Virus record (IMG/VR): IMGVR_UViG_3300032245_000866 | Location: 1 to 23,550 of that record | Strand: one strand, 5' to 3' | DNA length: 23,550 bases | Origin: a virus | Part shown: positions 14,959 through 22,182 of the stretch, piece by piece | How the letters are laid out: every line of letters starts with the position of its first letter | How positions within the stretch are numbered: position 1 is the first letter of the stretch | The notes under the pieces: model-generated | What the model was told of the DNA's origin: nothing | The model's input: the letters and a program-made list of their open reading frames with translations, nothing else | Database searches by the model: none | Position numbers and translations under genes: made by a program

Positions 14959-15671
14959 CAATAGTTACCGGCAAAGATGTTAAACCGCTGACGTGTGCCG
15001 ACGATCGAGTACGGGATCGACATGACGTCATCAGGATTGTTGATACGCTTGAGGTTACGCTTTGATGTCATGGCAATGCGTTGAACGGTCGGAGGTGGTT
15101 CAACGCCAAATTCAGCCGCGATTTCACAGGCCAAATTGTATTTGAACGCCCGCAGATAACCCGGCGGGAATGCCAACGTGGTTGACAGATTTGCCGGTGA
15201 AGTAAGCGGGTCAACCGAGATAAAATGCCATTCAAGCACTTTGGTAGGTACAGGGTACAAATGCATGTCAATGTTAGGATAATTGGTATTTATCCACATA
15301 ACCTGTGGATAAGTACTCGTTACCGTTTTGACCGCAATGCCATCATATTGCTGCTGATTGATCAGTTTGATGCCAAACGAGATGCCGCTGGCAGGGTCAA
15401 CAAAATAAGTTGCGTCGTCCATGAGAATTGGACGTTCACCGACAAAATCGCCGGATGGGCCAAGCGTCTGGCTGATAAGGCCCGGCGTCCACAAGAACAC
15501 TTGGTCCATTGTCGTAAAGATCGACAGACGCTCGGTGCTCCAAGAGTCGATCATTTGATTGAGCGCCGCGAGGGCGTCTTGGGATGCGGCAGCAGTAGGA
15601 ACTTCAGACTCGGCCAATTGGCCGATCAAGCGAAGGGCTGCGTTGATCTGGTCACCGGCGGTCGTCGTCAT
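14958..15671 (-). CDS. P22 gp4-like tail accessory / head-completion protein
   Basis: The product has 237 aa, longer than P22 gp4 (166 aa). The helical N-terminus (DQINAALRLIGQLAESE, then SQDALAALNQMIDSWS) is the family signature. A beta-rich middle and a C-terminal helical region (YLRAFKYNLACEIAAEFGVE) follow. In P22 this protein binds the portal ring from below and is the first added after DNA packaging. The RBS AAGGAG overlaps the stop of the upstream 58-aa gene, with a GC hairpin directly before it. The gene contains an inverted pair of DnaA-box-like sequences at 15290-15312. Confidence 0.87.
   Translation of the reverse strand: MTTTAGDQINAALRLIGQLAESEVPTAAASQDALAALNQMIDSWSTERLSIFTTMDQVFLWTPGLISQTLGPSGDFVGERPILMDDATYFVDPASGISFGIKLINQQQYDGIAVKTVTSTYPQVMWINTNYPNIDMHLYPVPTKVLEWHFISVDPLTSPANLSTTLAFPPGYLRAFKYNLACEIAAEFGVEPPPTVQRIAMTSKRNLKRINNPDDVMSIPYSIVGTRQRFNIFAGNY
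15290..15312. other. Inverted pair of DnaA-box-like 9-mers
   Basis: TTATCCACA (15290-15298) and its exact reverse complement TGTGGATAA (15304-15312) flank a 5-base spacer. They lie inside the gp4-like gene, coding for part of TYPQVMWIN. The element can be read as two head-to-head DnaA boxes or as a 9-bp hairpin. Function is unproven. Confidence 0.4.
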
Positions 15672-15680
15672 GTCAGCTCC

Positions 15681-15857
15681 TTACGCGGCGTCCTGACGCC
15701 GCCTGCGGCGAAGCTCGTTGTCGGGAGCTTCTTTCTTTTCTTCTTCACGATTGATTGGGTCAAATTCTACCCAGCCATTTTCTTTGTCAGCATCTGCTTC
15801 AGCTTCCATCGTGGCGACTTTTGTACCATGAATTGGGTGCTTAAGATAGACAATCAT
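15681..15857 (-). CDS. Small unknown protein between decoration and gp4-like genes
   Basis: The 58-aa ORF starts at the ATG at 15857 after an AAAGGTAAG RBS. It reads MIVYLKHPIHGTKVATMEAE, then a DKENGWVEFDP segment, an acidic/lysine stretch, and an Arg-rich end (LRRRRRQDAA). Short proteins of this VYLxHPxHGTKVA type occur after the coat gene in other podoviruses. The acidic middle plus basic tail suggests binding to protein or DNA, but the function is not known. Its TAA forms part of the RBS of the next gene. It sits just downstream of a strong terminator, so read-through or a promoter in the 49-base gap would be needed. Confidence 0.8.
   Translation of the reverse strand: MIVYLKHPIHGTKVATMEAEADADKENGWVEFDPINREEEKKEAPDNELRRRRRQDAA
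15685..15702 (-). promoter_or_regulatory. GC hairpin next to the gp4-like gene RBS
   Basis: GCGGCGT and ACGCCGC pair around a 4-base loop. On the minus-strand mRNA the hairpin covers the last codons of the 58-aa gene and ends 3 bases before the AAGGAG of the next gene. It could hold back or pace initiation until ribosomes translate through it (inference). Confidence 0.35.
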
Positions 15858-15870
15858 TAGCTTACCTTTA

Positions 15871-15898
15871 AAAATTGGGCGGGGCCAAAGCCCCGCCC
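15871..15898 (-). terminator. Rho-independent terminator after decoration-protein gene
   Basis: A perfect 9-bp GC stem (GGGCGGGGC/GCCCCGCCC) with a 4-base loop spans 15877-15898. On the minus strand it is followed by AATTTTT. It starts 8 bases after the stop of the 138-aa gene. The plus strand also has GTTTTT after the stem, so it could act in both directions. Confidence 0.85.
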
Positions 15899-15905
15899 GT
15901 TTTTA

Positions 15906-16322
15906 TTACGAGATCGCGTAAAGCGCCCATGTGCCATCGCCCGTCTTACGAGCGCGGAATGAACGAACCGTACCAGCAGTTGCCGCAATGGTCATAAGAC
16001 CTTGCGAACCGCTTGAGCCGATCGTCCAACCCGTGTTGGTCGTCACTGTAATGACGCCAGCCGTGGTTGTGTTGATGACGCGGAAATCGAATGTTGAGCC
16101 GACTTTAGCGTTGCTGAGGGTGCTATCAACGTCAGCCGCGAGCGGAAGCGTGTATGCTGCCGTTGTCGTCGGTGTGCCGATGATAATGCCGTTAGTCAAC
16201 TGGCTAACAGACAATGTCGCGCTGTCCGTTGCAGTGGCCGGAGCGGCTGCAACAGTCAGTTTTACTTCGTTAAGGTTGCCATCATTGAACTGATAGCCGC
16301 CACCTACGGTAGGAAGTGCCAT
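15906..16322 (-). CDS. Putative capsid decoration / head-associated protein
   Basis: The product has 138 aa, Thr-, Ala- and Val-rich, predicted all-beta with no Cys. The N-terminus ALPTVGGGYQFNDGNLNEVK and the C-terminal FRARKTGDGTWALY occur in small proteins encoded next to coat genes of several phages. It follows the coat gene with a strong RBS (TTAGGAGT) and is isolated between two hairpin terminators, consistent with a product needed in high copy. A decoration role is inferred from position, size and composition. Confidence 0.72.
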   Translation of the reverse strand: MALPTVGGGYQFNDGNLNEVKLTVAAAPATATDSATLSVSQLTNGIIIGTPTTTAAYTLPLAADVDSTLSNAKVGSTFDFRVINTTTAGVITVTTNTGWTIGSSGSQGLMTIAATAGTVRSFRARKTGDGTWALYAIS

Positions 16323-16350
16323 AGTAAAATACTCCTAAGAAAGAAGGGAA

Positions 16351-16374
16351 AACCTCCGCATTTCTGCGGAGGTT
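16351..16374 (-). terminator. Hairpin terminator after major coat gene
   Basis: A perfect 10-bp stem (AACCTCCGCA/TGCGGAGGTT) with a 4-base loop sits 6 bases after the coat stop codon. On the minus strand it is followed by TTCCCTTCTTTC, so the T-run is weak. It is probably a partial terminator or an mRNA 3' end stabiliser rather than a full stop, since the next gene's RBS lies just downstream. Confidence 0.6.
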
Positions 16375-16380
16375 AATGAT

Positions 16381-17595
16381 TTAGCCCCAGATACGGGCGG
16401 CCATCGGCGCGCGGATTGTGGAGTAACCGTAAAGCACGTCGATACGGCAAGGCATACGATCGTTATTGATGTCATACTGACGAACAATACGGAGCGAGAT
16501 GCCGTTGTGAACCTGACGCGAAGCCATGTCGACGCCCTGCGGAAGCAGAAGGTCGGCGGTAGCAAACGTGATCGCGTCTTTGTGGTACGCGAGGTTCTGC
16601 GGATACGTTGTGGACGCTGCGCCGACAACCGTAACTGCCGCGTTGTCTGCTGGGAACGAGTCCACAGTAGCAAGCGCGTTAGCCGGTGTGTAGATAGCCG
16701 GCGAAATAGCTACGTTTGTCCACGCACCCGAAGATGCCGTAGCCGTGGCGGTCACAACGAACTGTTGCAAGCTGCCGGTTGACTGACGGGTCTGCGGGTT
16801 GACTGCGTAGACGCCTGCGATCGTGAACACGTCGCCGACGTTGAACGTAGCCGAGCCTGTGCCGCCATCAAGATTGATGGTGGACTGACCTTGCGTCGAT
16901 ACTGCACCGTTAACGAGGATGGTGTCCGAAGCCGAACGCGAACCTGTCGTGTGCTGAACGATCGACTGAGACATGCTCATTTCGTCGAAGCCGAGGATGC
17001 CTTCGCCCATCAAGCCGTTCTTGAACTGCTTGCTGATGGTCGACACTGGGTTGAAAAGACCCTTCATGCCTTCGACAAGACCAGCGTTTGCTGCTGGGTT
17101 GACGGTGGCATAACGGTTTTGCATCGGTGTCGCCATTTCGTTGAGCTTCTGGTTAGCCTGAAGCAGAACGAGTGAGGTCGAAGGTGTCGTGCCGGGCGTG
17201 CCGACTGACTGATAGATGCCTTTGTAAGCGTTGGCGACGTCGTTGTCGACCGAGGCCGCAAGCTGCGAAATACGCGGCTTGAGAACACGTTCTGCGAAGT
17301 CGTCCAACTGCATGGTCAATTCAGCCGATGTGAAGTTGACACCAATGTGCTTCTGGCTCGAAACCGTAAGCGTGGTGTACTGTTCGTTGTCGTCCTGAAC
17401 CTGCAATGCAGCGCCGTCCGTGACGAGCGCACGATCGGGCAAGCGGATGCGGAGGGTTGAACCGATCTTTGCACCTTCGACAGCGAAGCTGTCGTCGTAC
17501 TGACGGTTCACGTTGCGTGTGATCACCAGGTTGTTCTCGAGGATTTCGAGAGCTTTGCGGGTGATCATGTCGATAGTAAGTAAGCTATTACCCAT
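16381..17595 (-). CDS. Major capsid (coat) protein, P22 gp5-like
   Basis: The product has 404 aa (P22 coat has 430). It begins MGNSLLTIDMITRKALEILE, the typical start of the P22 coat family, followed by the VNRQYDDSF and KIGSTLRIRLPDR segments and an AERVLKPRISQLAASVDNDV helix. The C-terminus (QYDINNDRMPCRIDVLYGYS) is also typical. It forms the HK97-fold icosahedral shell. It lies just after the scaffold gene, with AAGGAC as RBS, and a hairpin terminator follows it. Confidence 0.93.
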   Translation of the reverse strand: MGNSLLTIDMITRKALEILENNLVITRNVNRQYDDSFAVEGAKIGSTLRIRLPDRALVTDGAALQVQDDNEQYTTLTVSSQKHIGVNFTSAELTMQLDDFAERVLKPRISQLAASVDNDVANAYKGIYQSVGTPGTTPSTSLVLLQANQKLNEMATPMQNRYATVNPAANAGLVEGMKGLFNPVSTISKQFKNGLMGEGILGFDEMSMSQSIVQHTTGSRSASDTILVNGAVSTQGQSTINLDGGTGSATFNVGDVFTIAGVYAVNPQTRQSTGSLQQFVVTATATASSGAWTNVAISPAIYTPANALATVDSFPADNAAVTVVGAASTTYPQNLAYHKDAITFATADLLLPQGVDMASRQVHNGISLRIVRQYDINNDRMPCRIDVLYGYSTIRAPMAARIWG

Positions 17596-17615
17596 GACAC
17601 AATGTCCTTATGAAG

Positions 17616-18371
17616 TTAGCGGGATCTTGCCGCTTCCATCTTCTTTATCTGCCGTAACCGTTCCGCAGCGATCCACTCTGCCGTGCTCATGGCTTTCATT
17701 GAGCGTGGGTCAGTCGTATCGTATGCAGGCGCTCCACTGGTTTTAGCAGTGACCGGAGATATAGGAGCTGGTGCGCTCGATGATTTTTTGACGGGCGGAT
17801 CAGCGGCCAATTTGGCTTCGACCTTCCCAATCTCTTTTGCCTGCAAAAATGGCGCGAGCTTTGAGATCCGGTCAGCTTCTTTGGGGTTTGCCCCCAGATA
17901 ATAAGCCACTTCTGGCCCAATATCAGACGCCTGAATTGTTTGCGCCATAACGGTTGTGATTGGGAGAGACGGGTTATACGCGACTTGTTCAAAGTCCTCG
18001 TATTTGTTCCGTGCCTCTTCTTCACGCTCGCTATAAGCGTCAAGGATCTCACGTTGCTGTTTCTGCATCTCACGCTGTCTGAGAAGCTCTTCAGCCTTTT
18101 GCGTTGCTAATGCTTCAGCATACGCATCTGGGCTGTTGAACTTGTCGGGCGTGACCGCTTCGACAGGTGGAGGCGGTGGGGTCTGCTCTCGCATGGCCCT
18201 ATCGCGTTCCAGCTTACGTTCAAATTTAGCAAGCCTTTTAGTTACAATGGCATCGACTTCCTCTTGTGTGAAAGTCTTTGACGCCTCCGGCTGTTGTTCG
18301 ATTGGAGCTTCAGGAGCCGCCGTGGCTTCTGGTTCCGGCGCGGTTACCTCCGCTAAGGTTTCATCTGTCAT
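17616..18371 (-). CDS. Scaffolding protein
   Basis: The product has 251 aa, highly charged. The N-terminus is acidic and Pro/Ala/Glu-rich (VTAPEPEATAAPEAPIEQQP). Next comes FTQEEVDAIVTKRLAKFERK, a motif common in phage scaffolds, then a long coiled-coil-like region rich in Gln/Glu/Arg. The C-terminus is basic (AERLRQIKKMEAARSR), as expected for coat binding in P22-type scaffolds. It lies directly upstream of the coat gene, as gene 8 does before gene 5 in P22. It would direct procapsid assembly and then leave. Confidence 0.85.
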   Translation of the reverse strand: MTDETLAEVTAPEPEATAAPEAPIEQQPEASKTFTQEEVDAIVTKRLAKFERKLERDRAMREQTPPPPPVEAVTPDKFNSPDAYAEALATQKAEELLRQREMQKQQREILDAYSEREEEARNKYEDFEQVAYNPSLPITTVMAQTIQASDIGPEVAYYLGANPKEADRISKLAPFLQAKEIGKVEAKLAADPPVKKSSSAPAPISPVTAKTSGAPAYDTTDPRSMKAMSTAEWIAAERLRQIKKMEAARSR

Positions 18372-18390
18372 AGTTGACCCTTATAGATCC

Positions 18391-18407
18391 CTGGTGAACC
18401 TCACCAG
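18391..18407 (-). promoter_or_regulatory. Intergenic hairpin upstream of scaffold gene
   Basis: CTGGTGA and TCACCAG pair around a 3-base loop in the 43-base gap between the 89-aa gene and the scaffold gene. No T-run follows on either strand, so it is not a classical terminator. It ends about 9 bases before the scaffold RBS (AAGGGT), so it could affect mRNA processing or initiation. Confidence 0.35.
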
Positions 18408-18414
18408 TACGGTT

Positions 18415-18684
18415 TTATTCGTAACTTATGGTGGCGTTTACGGTGCCTCCGAGTACGACGTAAAGTCCTTTGTTCAAATAAATGCCTTCAGCGGCATTGA
18501 ACAAATAGTTTGTAGCCGCCGCAGGCGTAAACGTACCAACTACGGTCGTTGTGGTGCCCTTAGCGTCGGTATCATAGACGGTAATGGTCGGCGTGCTACT
18601 AGCGGCGCTTACGAAGATTGCCTTTAGCTTTGCGGGAGCCGTTTTTACCTGAGAAGTAGCTGTGATGTAGGAATACTGAGCCAT
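18415..18684 (-). CDS. Small beta-rich protein, possibly structural
   Basis: The 89-aa product (MAQYSYITATSQVKTAPAKL start) is Thr-, Ala- and Val-rich, with alternating hydrophobic strands (LKAIFVSAASSTPTITVYDT) and ends in GTVNATISYE. It has an RBS (GTGAGG) and starts 7 bases after the preceding stop. Similar small beta proteins are found among phage head genes. No defined function is recognised; a capsid-associated role follows from the position between portal and scaffold. Confidence 0.7.
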   Translation of the reverse strand: MAQYSYITATSQVKTAPAKLKAIFVSAASSTPTITVYDTDAKGTTTTVVGTFTPAAATNYLFNAAEGIYLNKGLYVVLGGTVNATISYE

Positions 18685-18691
18685 AAAAGCC

Positions 18692-19054
18692 TCACGACAA
18701 GAATTTAAGTTTGTAAAGGGTTGTTAGATAAAGTTCGACAATATTGTCGATCAATTGCTGAAGCGAAGTGTCTTTGCGGTCGACAACGTCGTAGCGCATG
18801 TCTTCGATTTCTTTGAGCTGATTTTCAAGAAAATCGACCACATTAGCCGTTTTGTTGTGCGATTGGAGCGAAATGCCACCAATCAGGCCGTAGCGGCCCT
18901 GATAGGCTTCTGCAAATGCGTCTGCCGCGTCTACAATGCCTTCGTAGAATTTTTGAAGCGCCTTGTGCTTGGCGTAACTGCGCGTGTTGAGATGGACCGA
19001 GTGGGTCACATCCCGTGCGAGAAACAGCATTCCTACAAATTCGGCGCATTTCAT
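18692..19054 (-). CDS. Helical DUF5856-like protein with Dps-type ligand spacing
   Basis: The product has 120 aa, predicted all-helical. The N-terminal half (FVGMLFLARDVTHSVHLNTR and on through FYEGIVDAADAFAEAYQGR) looks like a phage family I recall as DUF5856. H18, H30, D45 and E49 have the same spacing (12, 15, 4) as the ferroxidase ligands H31, H43, D58 and E62 of Listeria Dps. The D-x-x-A-E and (L/F)Y residues nearby also agree, while the fifth Dps ligand (D47) is Gln34 here. A ferritin-like fold and perhaps iron binding are my inference. The start overlaps the portal stop as ATGA, so it is made with head proteins. Confidence 0.8.
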   Translation of the reverse strand: MKCAEFVGMLFLARDVTHSVHLNTRSYAKHKALQKFYEGIVDAADAFAEAYQGRYGLIGGISLQSHNKTANVVDFLENQLKEIEDMRYDVVDRKDTSLQQLIDNIVELYLTTLYKLKFLS

Positions 19055-21234
19055 TGTGGTATTCCTTGCGAAGGCGGCATCATAGCCTGCATTGGCTCAT
19101 TAGGCAACTCGCCCGGCAATTCTTGCCCTGGCATCTCTGCGATGAGGTCGCCGCTGGTAATCATGCCATGTACAGTGCCCAAAACAATGTCTTGGATTTG
19201 CTCGGGCGACATGGACGCTTGGACCGCGCTGATACGCTTGGTTTCCGCGTCATAGGCTTTAATAGTTGCTTCGAACTCTTTGACGGCGAGCGTTTGGACT
19301 TCAACCGACTTGGTGACGTTTTGGAACATCCCGTGCATTTGGTCGAGTTCTTGCGAGAGGGCTTGAATTTTTTGCTCGGCTGCTTGGAGAGCGGGCGACT
19401 TGTCGCTGTTCTCGAAGAGCTTGGGGTCCATCGACTTGGCGATGCGGTTGGAGAGTTCTGCTGCGCCGGGCCAATCCATGTGCTTGACAAACAAGTCGCC
19501 AGCCACGCCCCAAAGCTGCGGATTGCCTTGTAGCAGTTGCGCCATACCATCAAGCGCCTCCTGACGTTTTGTCATGTAGCTTGGGCCTGACGTGACGACG
19601 ACGTCGTAACGGCCAACTGACGGATTGTAGATCTTGTCGATCTCGATATTGTTCTCGTCACGGATGACCTTGACGGCTTCCGCTTGCATGGGGTCGATCT
19701 TCGCCATGCTTGTCTCGCCATCAAGGTTGATGATGCGAGCAATACGCTGTGTGTCGTAGATCTTCGGGATCAGATCAACGATTTGACGCGTTGTATAACG
19801 GATCGCACGAGCGAGATTGTCCACGTAATGATACGTTCCAGTGTCTGCTTGGCGTTCGCGAGCAAGGATTGCACGTCCAGACCGTTCATTTGATTGCGCT
19901 CCAAGGCTTGGGTCGTACTGACCGGTAGTTGCTTTAATGTCGTCAGAAGCGCCCATTTTGGCCTGAATTAGGCCGGTTTGGGCCATTGGAGGCATAGCGC
20001 GCGCGGGCAACGGCAAAACGCCGCCCTGACCGTCTGTAACGTCAGGATTTACCTCCAAATACGGCCAATTGTTCGTATTGGCCGTCTTCCATTGCATTTC
20101 ATAGCCTTCAAATTGGCCGCCATAGCCGATAAACGGCGCTTTTGGGGCCAATGCAAGCATCTCAGTCTCCTGAGACACCCAATAATTGTACATACGTTGC
20201 GCGTCTTTGGCGTTTCTGATGATGCCGGACACAAAAATGCGGCCATCGACCTCATATTCGTTGCCCACGACGCGGATGACGGGAATCCACTTGCCTGCCC
20301 AATCGCTTTCTTCAAGCACTTCGTAGCCGTTTGTCTTCATCCACTTGATTTTGCGGACCTGAACCGTGCGGCTGCGGATGGGCTTCACGCCCATTGCCTT
20401 CATTTGCTTGTCTTCAGGGCTTCCATCAAAATATGATTGGTTGCCTGGGTACAAATTGAGCTTCTGCGGCTCATAGACCGCGTAAAAATACTCAGCGATG
20501 CGGACGACTTGTTCGTTGATCCAGTTGGTCAGGGAGTCGTCGCCGACGCCTTGCACCTGAATGGACGATGCCGGCATCGCATTCGGGAACTGACGCTCAT
20601 ATTCGTCGCGTGTCAGGTCTTCCGTAATGAAGCAATACTCGGCATCCGCCCCGCAAGGGTCTTGGATGGTCGGGTCCATGTACACACTGAACGAGTTACG
20701 GATACGGCCAATGCGGATGTCCTGTTCGAAGCTGTCATCCGTGCAGTATTCGGTCAAAATGCGGATATAACCTTCGCCGTATGTGACCTGATTTTCGCAT
20801 GCCGTGTCGTATGCCACGTCGGCGTCTGATGCGTACTCGATGTGCCGCACCATGCCGTCGAAAATCTCAGCCACCTTGGGGTCCGCCCGATCGTCCGCAG
20901 GGATGACCTTGCCTGATGGCCGGTTCTGGCGCTGGTCGTTCGTTACCTGGCGCACATGTTGTGGCAGCTTGTTGACTGTCAGGCACGGACGAGCGTTGAT
21001 AGTCTGGCCTTGCACCGAGCCGCGTGTCTGGAGCACGTCAGCCGGCCACTGCCACTGATTGTCCGGCGAGCCTGCGAAGAAGCGGAGGTCGTCCAGCTCG
21101 TCTTCGCGGCTTTCCGAATAGGCGCTGATTGCCATATTCAGGCGAAAGCGCATGGTTGCCATGACGTCAGAGTCTTTCGACCCGCCGTCGGCTACTTTAC
21201 CCGCTGTGCCTACGCCTGAATAATCGTTGTTCAT
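19051..21234 (-). CDS. Portal protein, P22 gp1-like
   Basis: The product has 727 aa, practically the length of P22 gp1 (725). Recognisable segments are the N-terminal RFRLNMAISAYSESREDELD, the conserved RPCLTVNKLPQHVRQVTNDQ and RQNRP stretch, DPTIQDPCGADAEYCFITED, and the Gln/Glu-rich helical C-terminus (LQAAEQKIQALSQELDQMHG) that would form the barrel-like extension. It forms the dodecameric DNA channel at one capsid vertex, binds terminase during packaging and later the tail. The start overlaps the stop of the 43-aa gene (ATGA), and its stop overlaps the next gene. Confidence 0.93.
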   Translation of the reverse strand: MNNDYSGVGTAGKVADGGSKDSDVMATMRFRLNMAISAYSESREDELDDLRFFAGSPDNQWQWPADVLQTRGSVQGQTINARPCLTVNKLPQHVRQVTNDQRQNRPSGKVIPADDRADPKVAEIFDGMVRHIEYASDADVAYDTACENQVTYGEGYIRILTEYCTDDSFEQDIRIGRIRNSFSVYMDPTIQDPCGADAEYCFITEDLTRDEYERQFPNAMPASSIQVQGVGDDSLTNWINEQVVRIAEYFYAVYEPQKLNLYPGNQSYFDGSPEDKQMKAMGVKPIRSRTVQVRKIKWMKTNGYEVLEESDWAGKWIPVIRVVGNEYEVDGRIFVSGIIRNAKDAQRMYNYWVSQETEMLALAPKAPFIGYGGQFEGYEMQWKTANTNNWPYLEVNPDVTDGQGGVLPLPARAMPPMAQTGLIQAKMGASDDIKATTGQYDPSLGAQSNERSGRAILARERQADTGTYHYVDNLARAIRYTTRQIVDLIPKIYDTQRIARIINLDGETSMAKIDPMQAEAVKVIRDENNIEIDKIYNPSVGRYDVVVTSGPSYMTKRQEALDGMAQLLQGNPQLWGVAGDLFVKHMDWPGAAELSNRIAKSMDPKLFENSDKSPALQAAEQKIQALSQELDQMHGMFQNVTKSVEVQTLAVKEFEATIKAYDAETKRISAVQASMSPEQIQDIVLGTVHGMITSGDLIAEMPGQELPGELPNEPMQAMMPPSQGIPQ

Positions 21235-21362
21235 TTTTTGCCTGCTTTACGCTTCATTGCATACGCAATGGCAACTGCCTGCTTTTGCGGCTTGCCGTGC
21301 GCCATCTCGGTCTTGATGTTTTGTTTGAATGCTTTGGGGCTTGCTGATTTCTTAAGCGGCAT
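21231..21362 (-). CDS. Small basic protein, DUF6496-like
   Basis: The 43-aa ORF, MPLKKSASPKAFKQNIKTEM then AHGKPQKQAVAIAYAMKRKA and GKK, has an RBS (GAGGAA) and overlaps both neighbours (one base upstream, ATGA with the portal gene). The NIKTEMAHGKPQKQAVAIA motif is characteristic of a small phage family that I recall as DUF6496. It is strongly basic, suggesting nucleic acid binding, but function is unknown. Confidence 0.8.
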   Translation of the reverse strand: MPLKKSASPKAFKQNIKTEMAHGKPQKQAVAIAYAMKRKAGKK

Positions 21363-21505
21363 CACTTTTTCCTCGTTTTAGCGGACTCTTTGAACGCCTT
21401 TGCGGTGGGTGCGCCTTTGGTGCCGGGCTTCCGCATCTTCTCACCGGAGCCTGCCGCGATGCGCTCGCGTTTAGCGTGGATGTTTGCGTATAGACCGTTC
21501 TTCAT
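21362..21505 (-). CDS. Small basic phage protein, 47 aa
   Basis: The ORF MKNGLYANIHAKRERIAAGS continues with a GEKMRKPGTKGAPTAKAF segment and ends in KTRKK. It is coupled to both neighbours (ATGA upstream, TGATG downstream). The GLYANIHAKRERIAAGSGEKMR pattern is widely conserved in tailed phages near terminase and portal genes. It is highly basic and Gly-rich, probably flexible. No function is known. Confidence 0.8.
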   Translation of the reverse strand: MKNGLYANIHAKRERIAAGSGEKMRKPGTKGAPTAKAFKESAKTRKK

Positions 21506-21759
21506 TTGCAATTCCACCGTTTCATGCTGGCCTTGGCCCGCTCTGCGTTTTTAGACTTGGCGACAACCCCACCCATCCGCGCGCAGAAACTGGCTTTACG
21601 CCCTTCGTCAGCCTTAGTTGTCGGGTGCGGTGCGGGGGCTTTAAGGTTAGACCCCGTCTCGCGGTTGTATTTAGCCCGTCCTTTAGCGGTCAGACCAGCG
21701 CCTTTGCTAGCGGGTAGCTTTTCGCCGCGTCCGACCGATAAAGAAACAGACTTTGCCAT
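21502..21759 (-). CDS. Small basic protein, DUF6321-like
   Basis: The 85-aa product (MAKSVSLSVGRGEKLPASKG, then LTAKGRAKYNRETGSNLKAP) carries a Cys in SFCARMGG and a second near the C-terminus (MKRWNCK). It resembles a basic phage family that I recall as DUF6321. No Shine-Dalgarno is visible, and the ATG follows the upstream TAA by one base, so it likely relies on coupled translation. It is the first of three consecutive basic small proteins before the portal gene. Confidence 0.78.
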   Translation of the reverse strand: MAKSVSLSVGRGEKLPASKGAGLTAKGRAKYNRETGSNLKAPAPHPTTKADEGRKASFCARMGGVVAKSKNAERAKASMKRWNCK

Positions 21760-21760
21760 A

Positions 21761-22171
21761 TTAGAGGCAGTGGATCAGAGCGTAGTTGATCACAACCGCT
21801 TCCGCCAGCGGGCTCGCTGTCATGTTGCGGATTGTAATGACTGCCGAGCCGGTCGTCATGCTTGACACATAGGTCGTGTATGCGGCTGCCGTGCCACCTG
21901 CGCTGATGTTCGTGATGACGATGTCATTGGCGCTGATGAGGCTGTTGTTCAGCGTGAACGACACTGCGGTATTGGCTGCCAGTGATGCAGCGTTCATCGT
22001 GATCTGACCAGCCGACTTGTTGAGCGTGACCGCCGTCGACTTGCTCGTTGCCTGCGTTACAGTGCCCTGCGCCGCAGCCGTATAGCCAAGCTGACCGCTT
22101 GATAGAAGTACATCAGCACCGCTGATGTCTTGGTCGGAGTACGCGACCCCGATTGGTTTGGTATTAGCCAT
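21761..22171 (-). CDS. Beta-rich small protein next to terminase, possibly structural
   Basis: The product has 136 aa. The start is well supported by TAGGAGA upstream. The central part (GTVTQATSKSTAVTLNKSAG, then QITMNAASLAANTAVSFTLN) is a Thr/Ala/Val-rich beta pattern found in many phage proteins encoded next to terminase or head genes. The C-terminus NMTASPLAEAVVINYALIHC is hydrophobic. It may be a minor capsid or decoration component; no function has been shown to my knowledge. Confidence 0.75.
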   Translation of the reverse strand: MANTKPIGVAYSDQDISGADVLLSSGQLGYTAAAQGTVTQATSKSTAVTLNKSAGQITMNAASLAANTAVSFTLNNSLISANDIVITNISAGGTAAAYTTYVSSMTTGSAVITIRNMTASPLAEAVVINYALIHCL

Positions 22172-22182
22172 TTAGTCTTCTC

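Noticed and set aside
15225-15860. 211-aa plus-strand ORF
   Set aside because: It lies antisense to the gp4-like and 58-aa genes and has no recognisable domain.
21244-21276. Short inverted repeat CATTGC-ATAC-GCAATG as a regulatory hairpin
   Set aside because: It lies wholly within the 43-aa coding sequence, has only a 6-bp stem and no T-run or nearby start.
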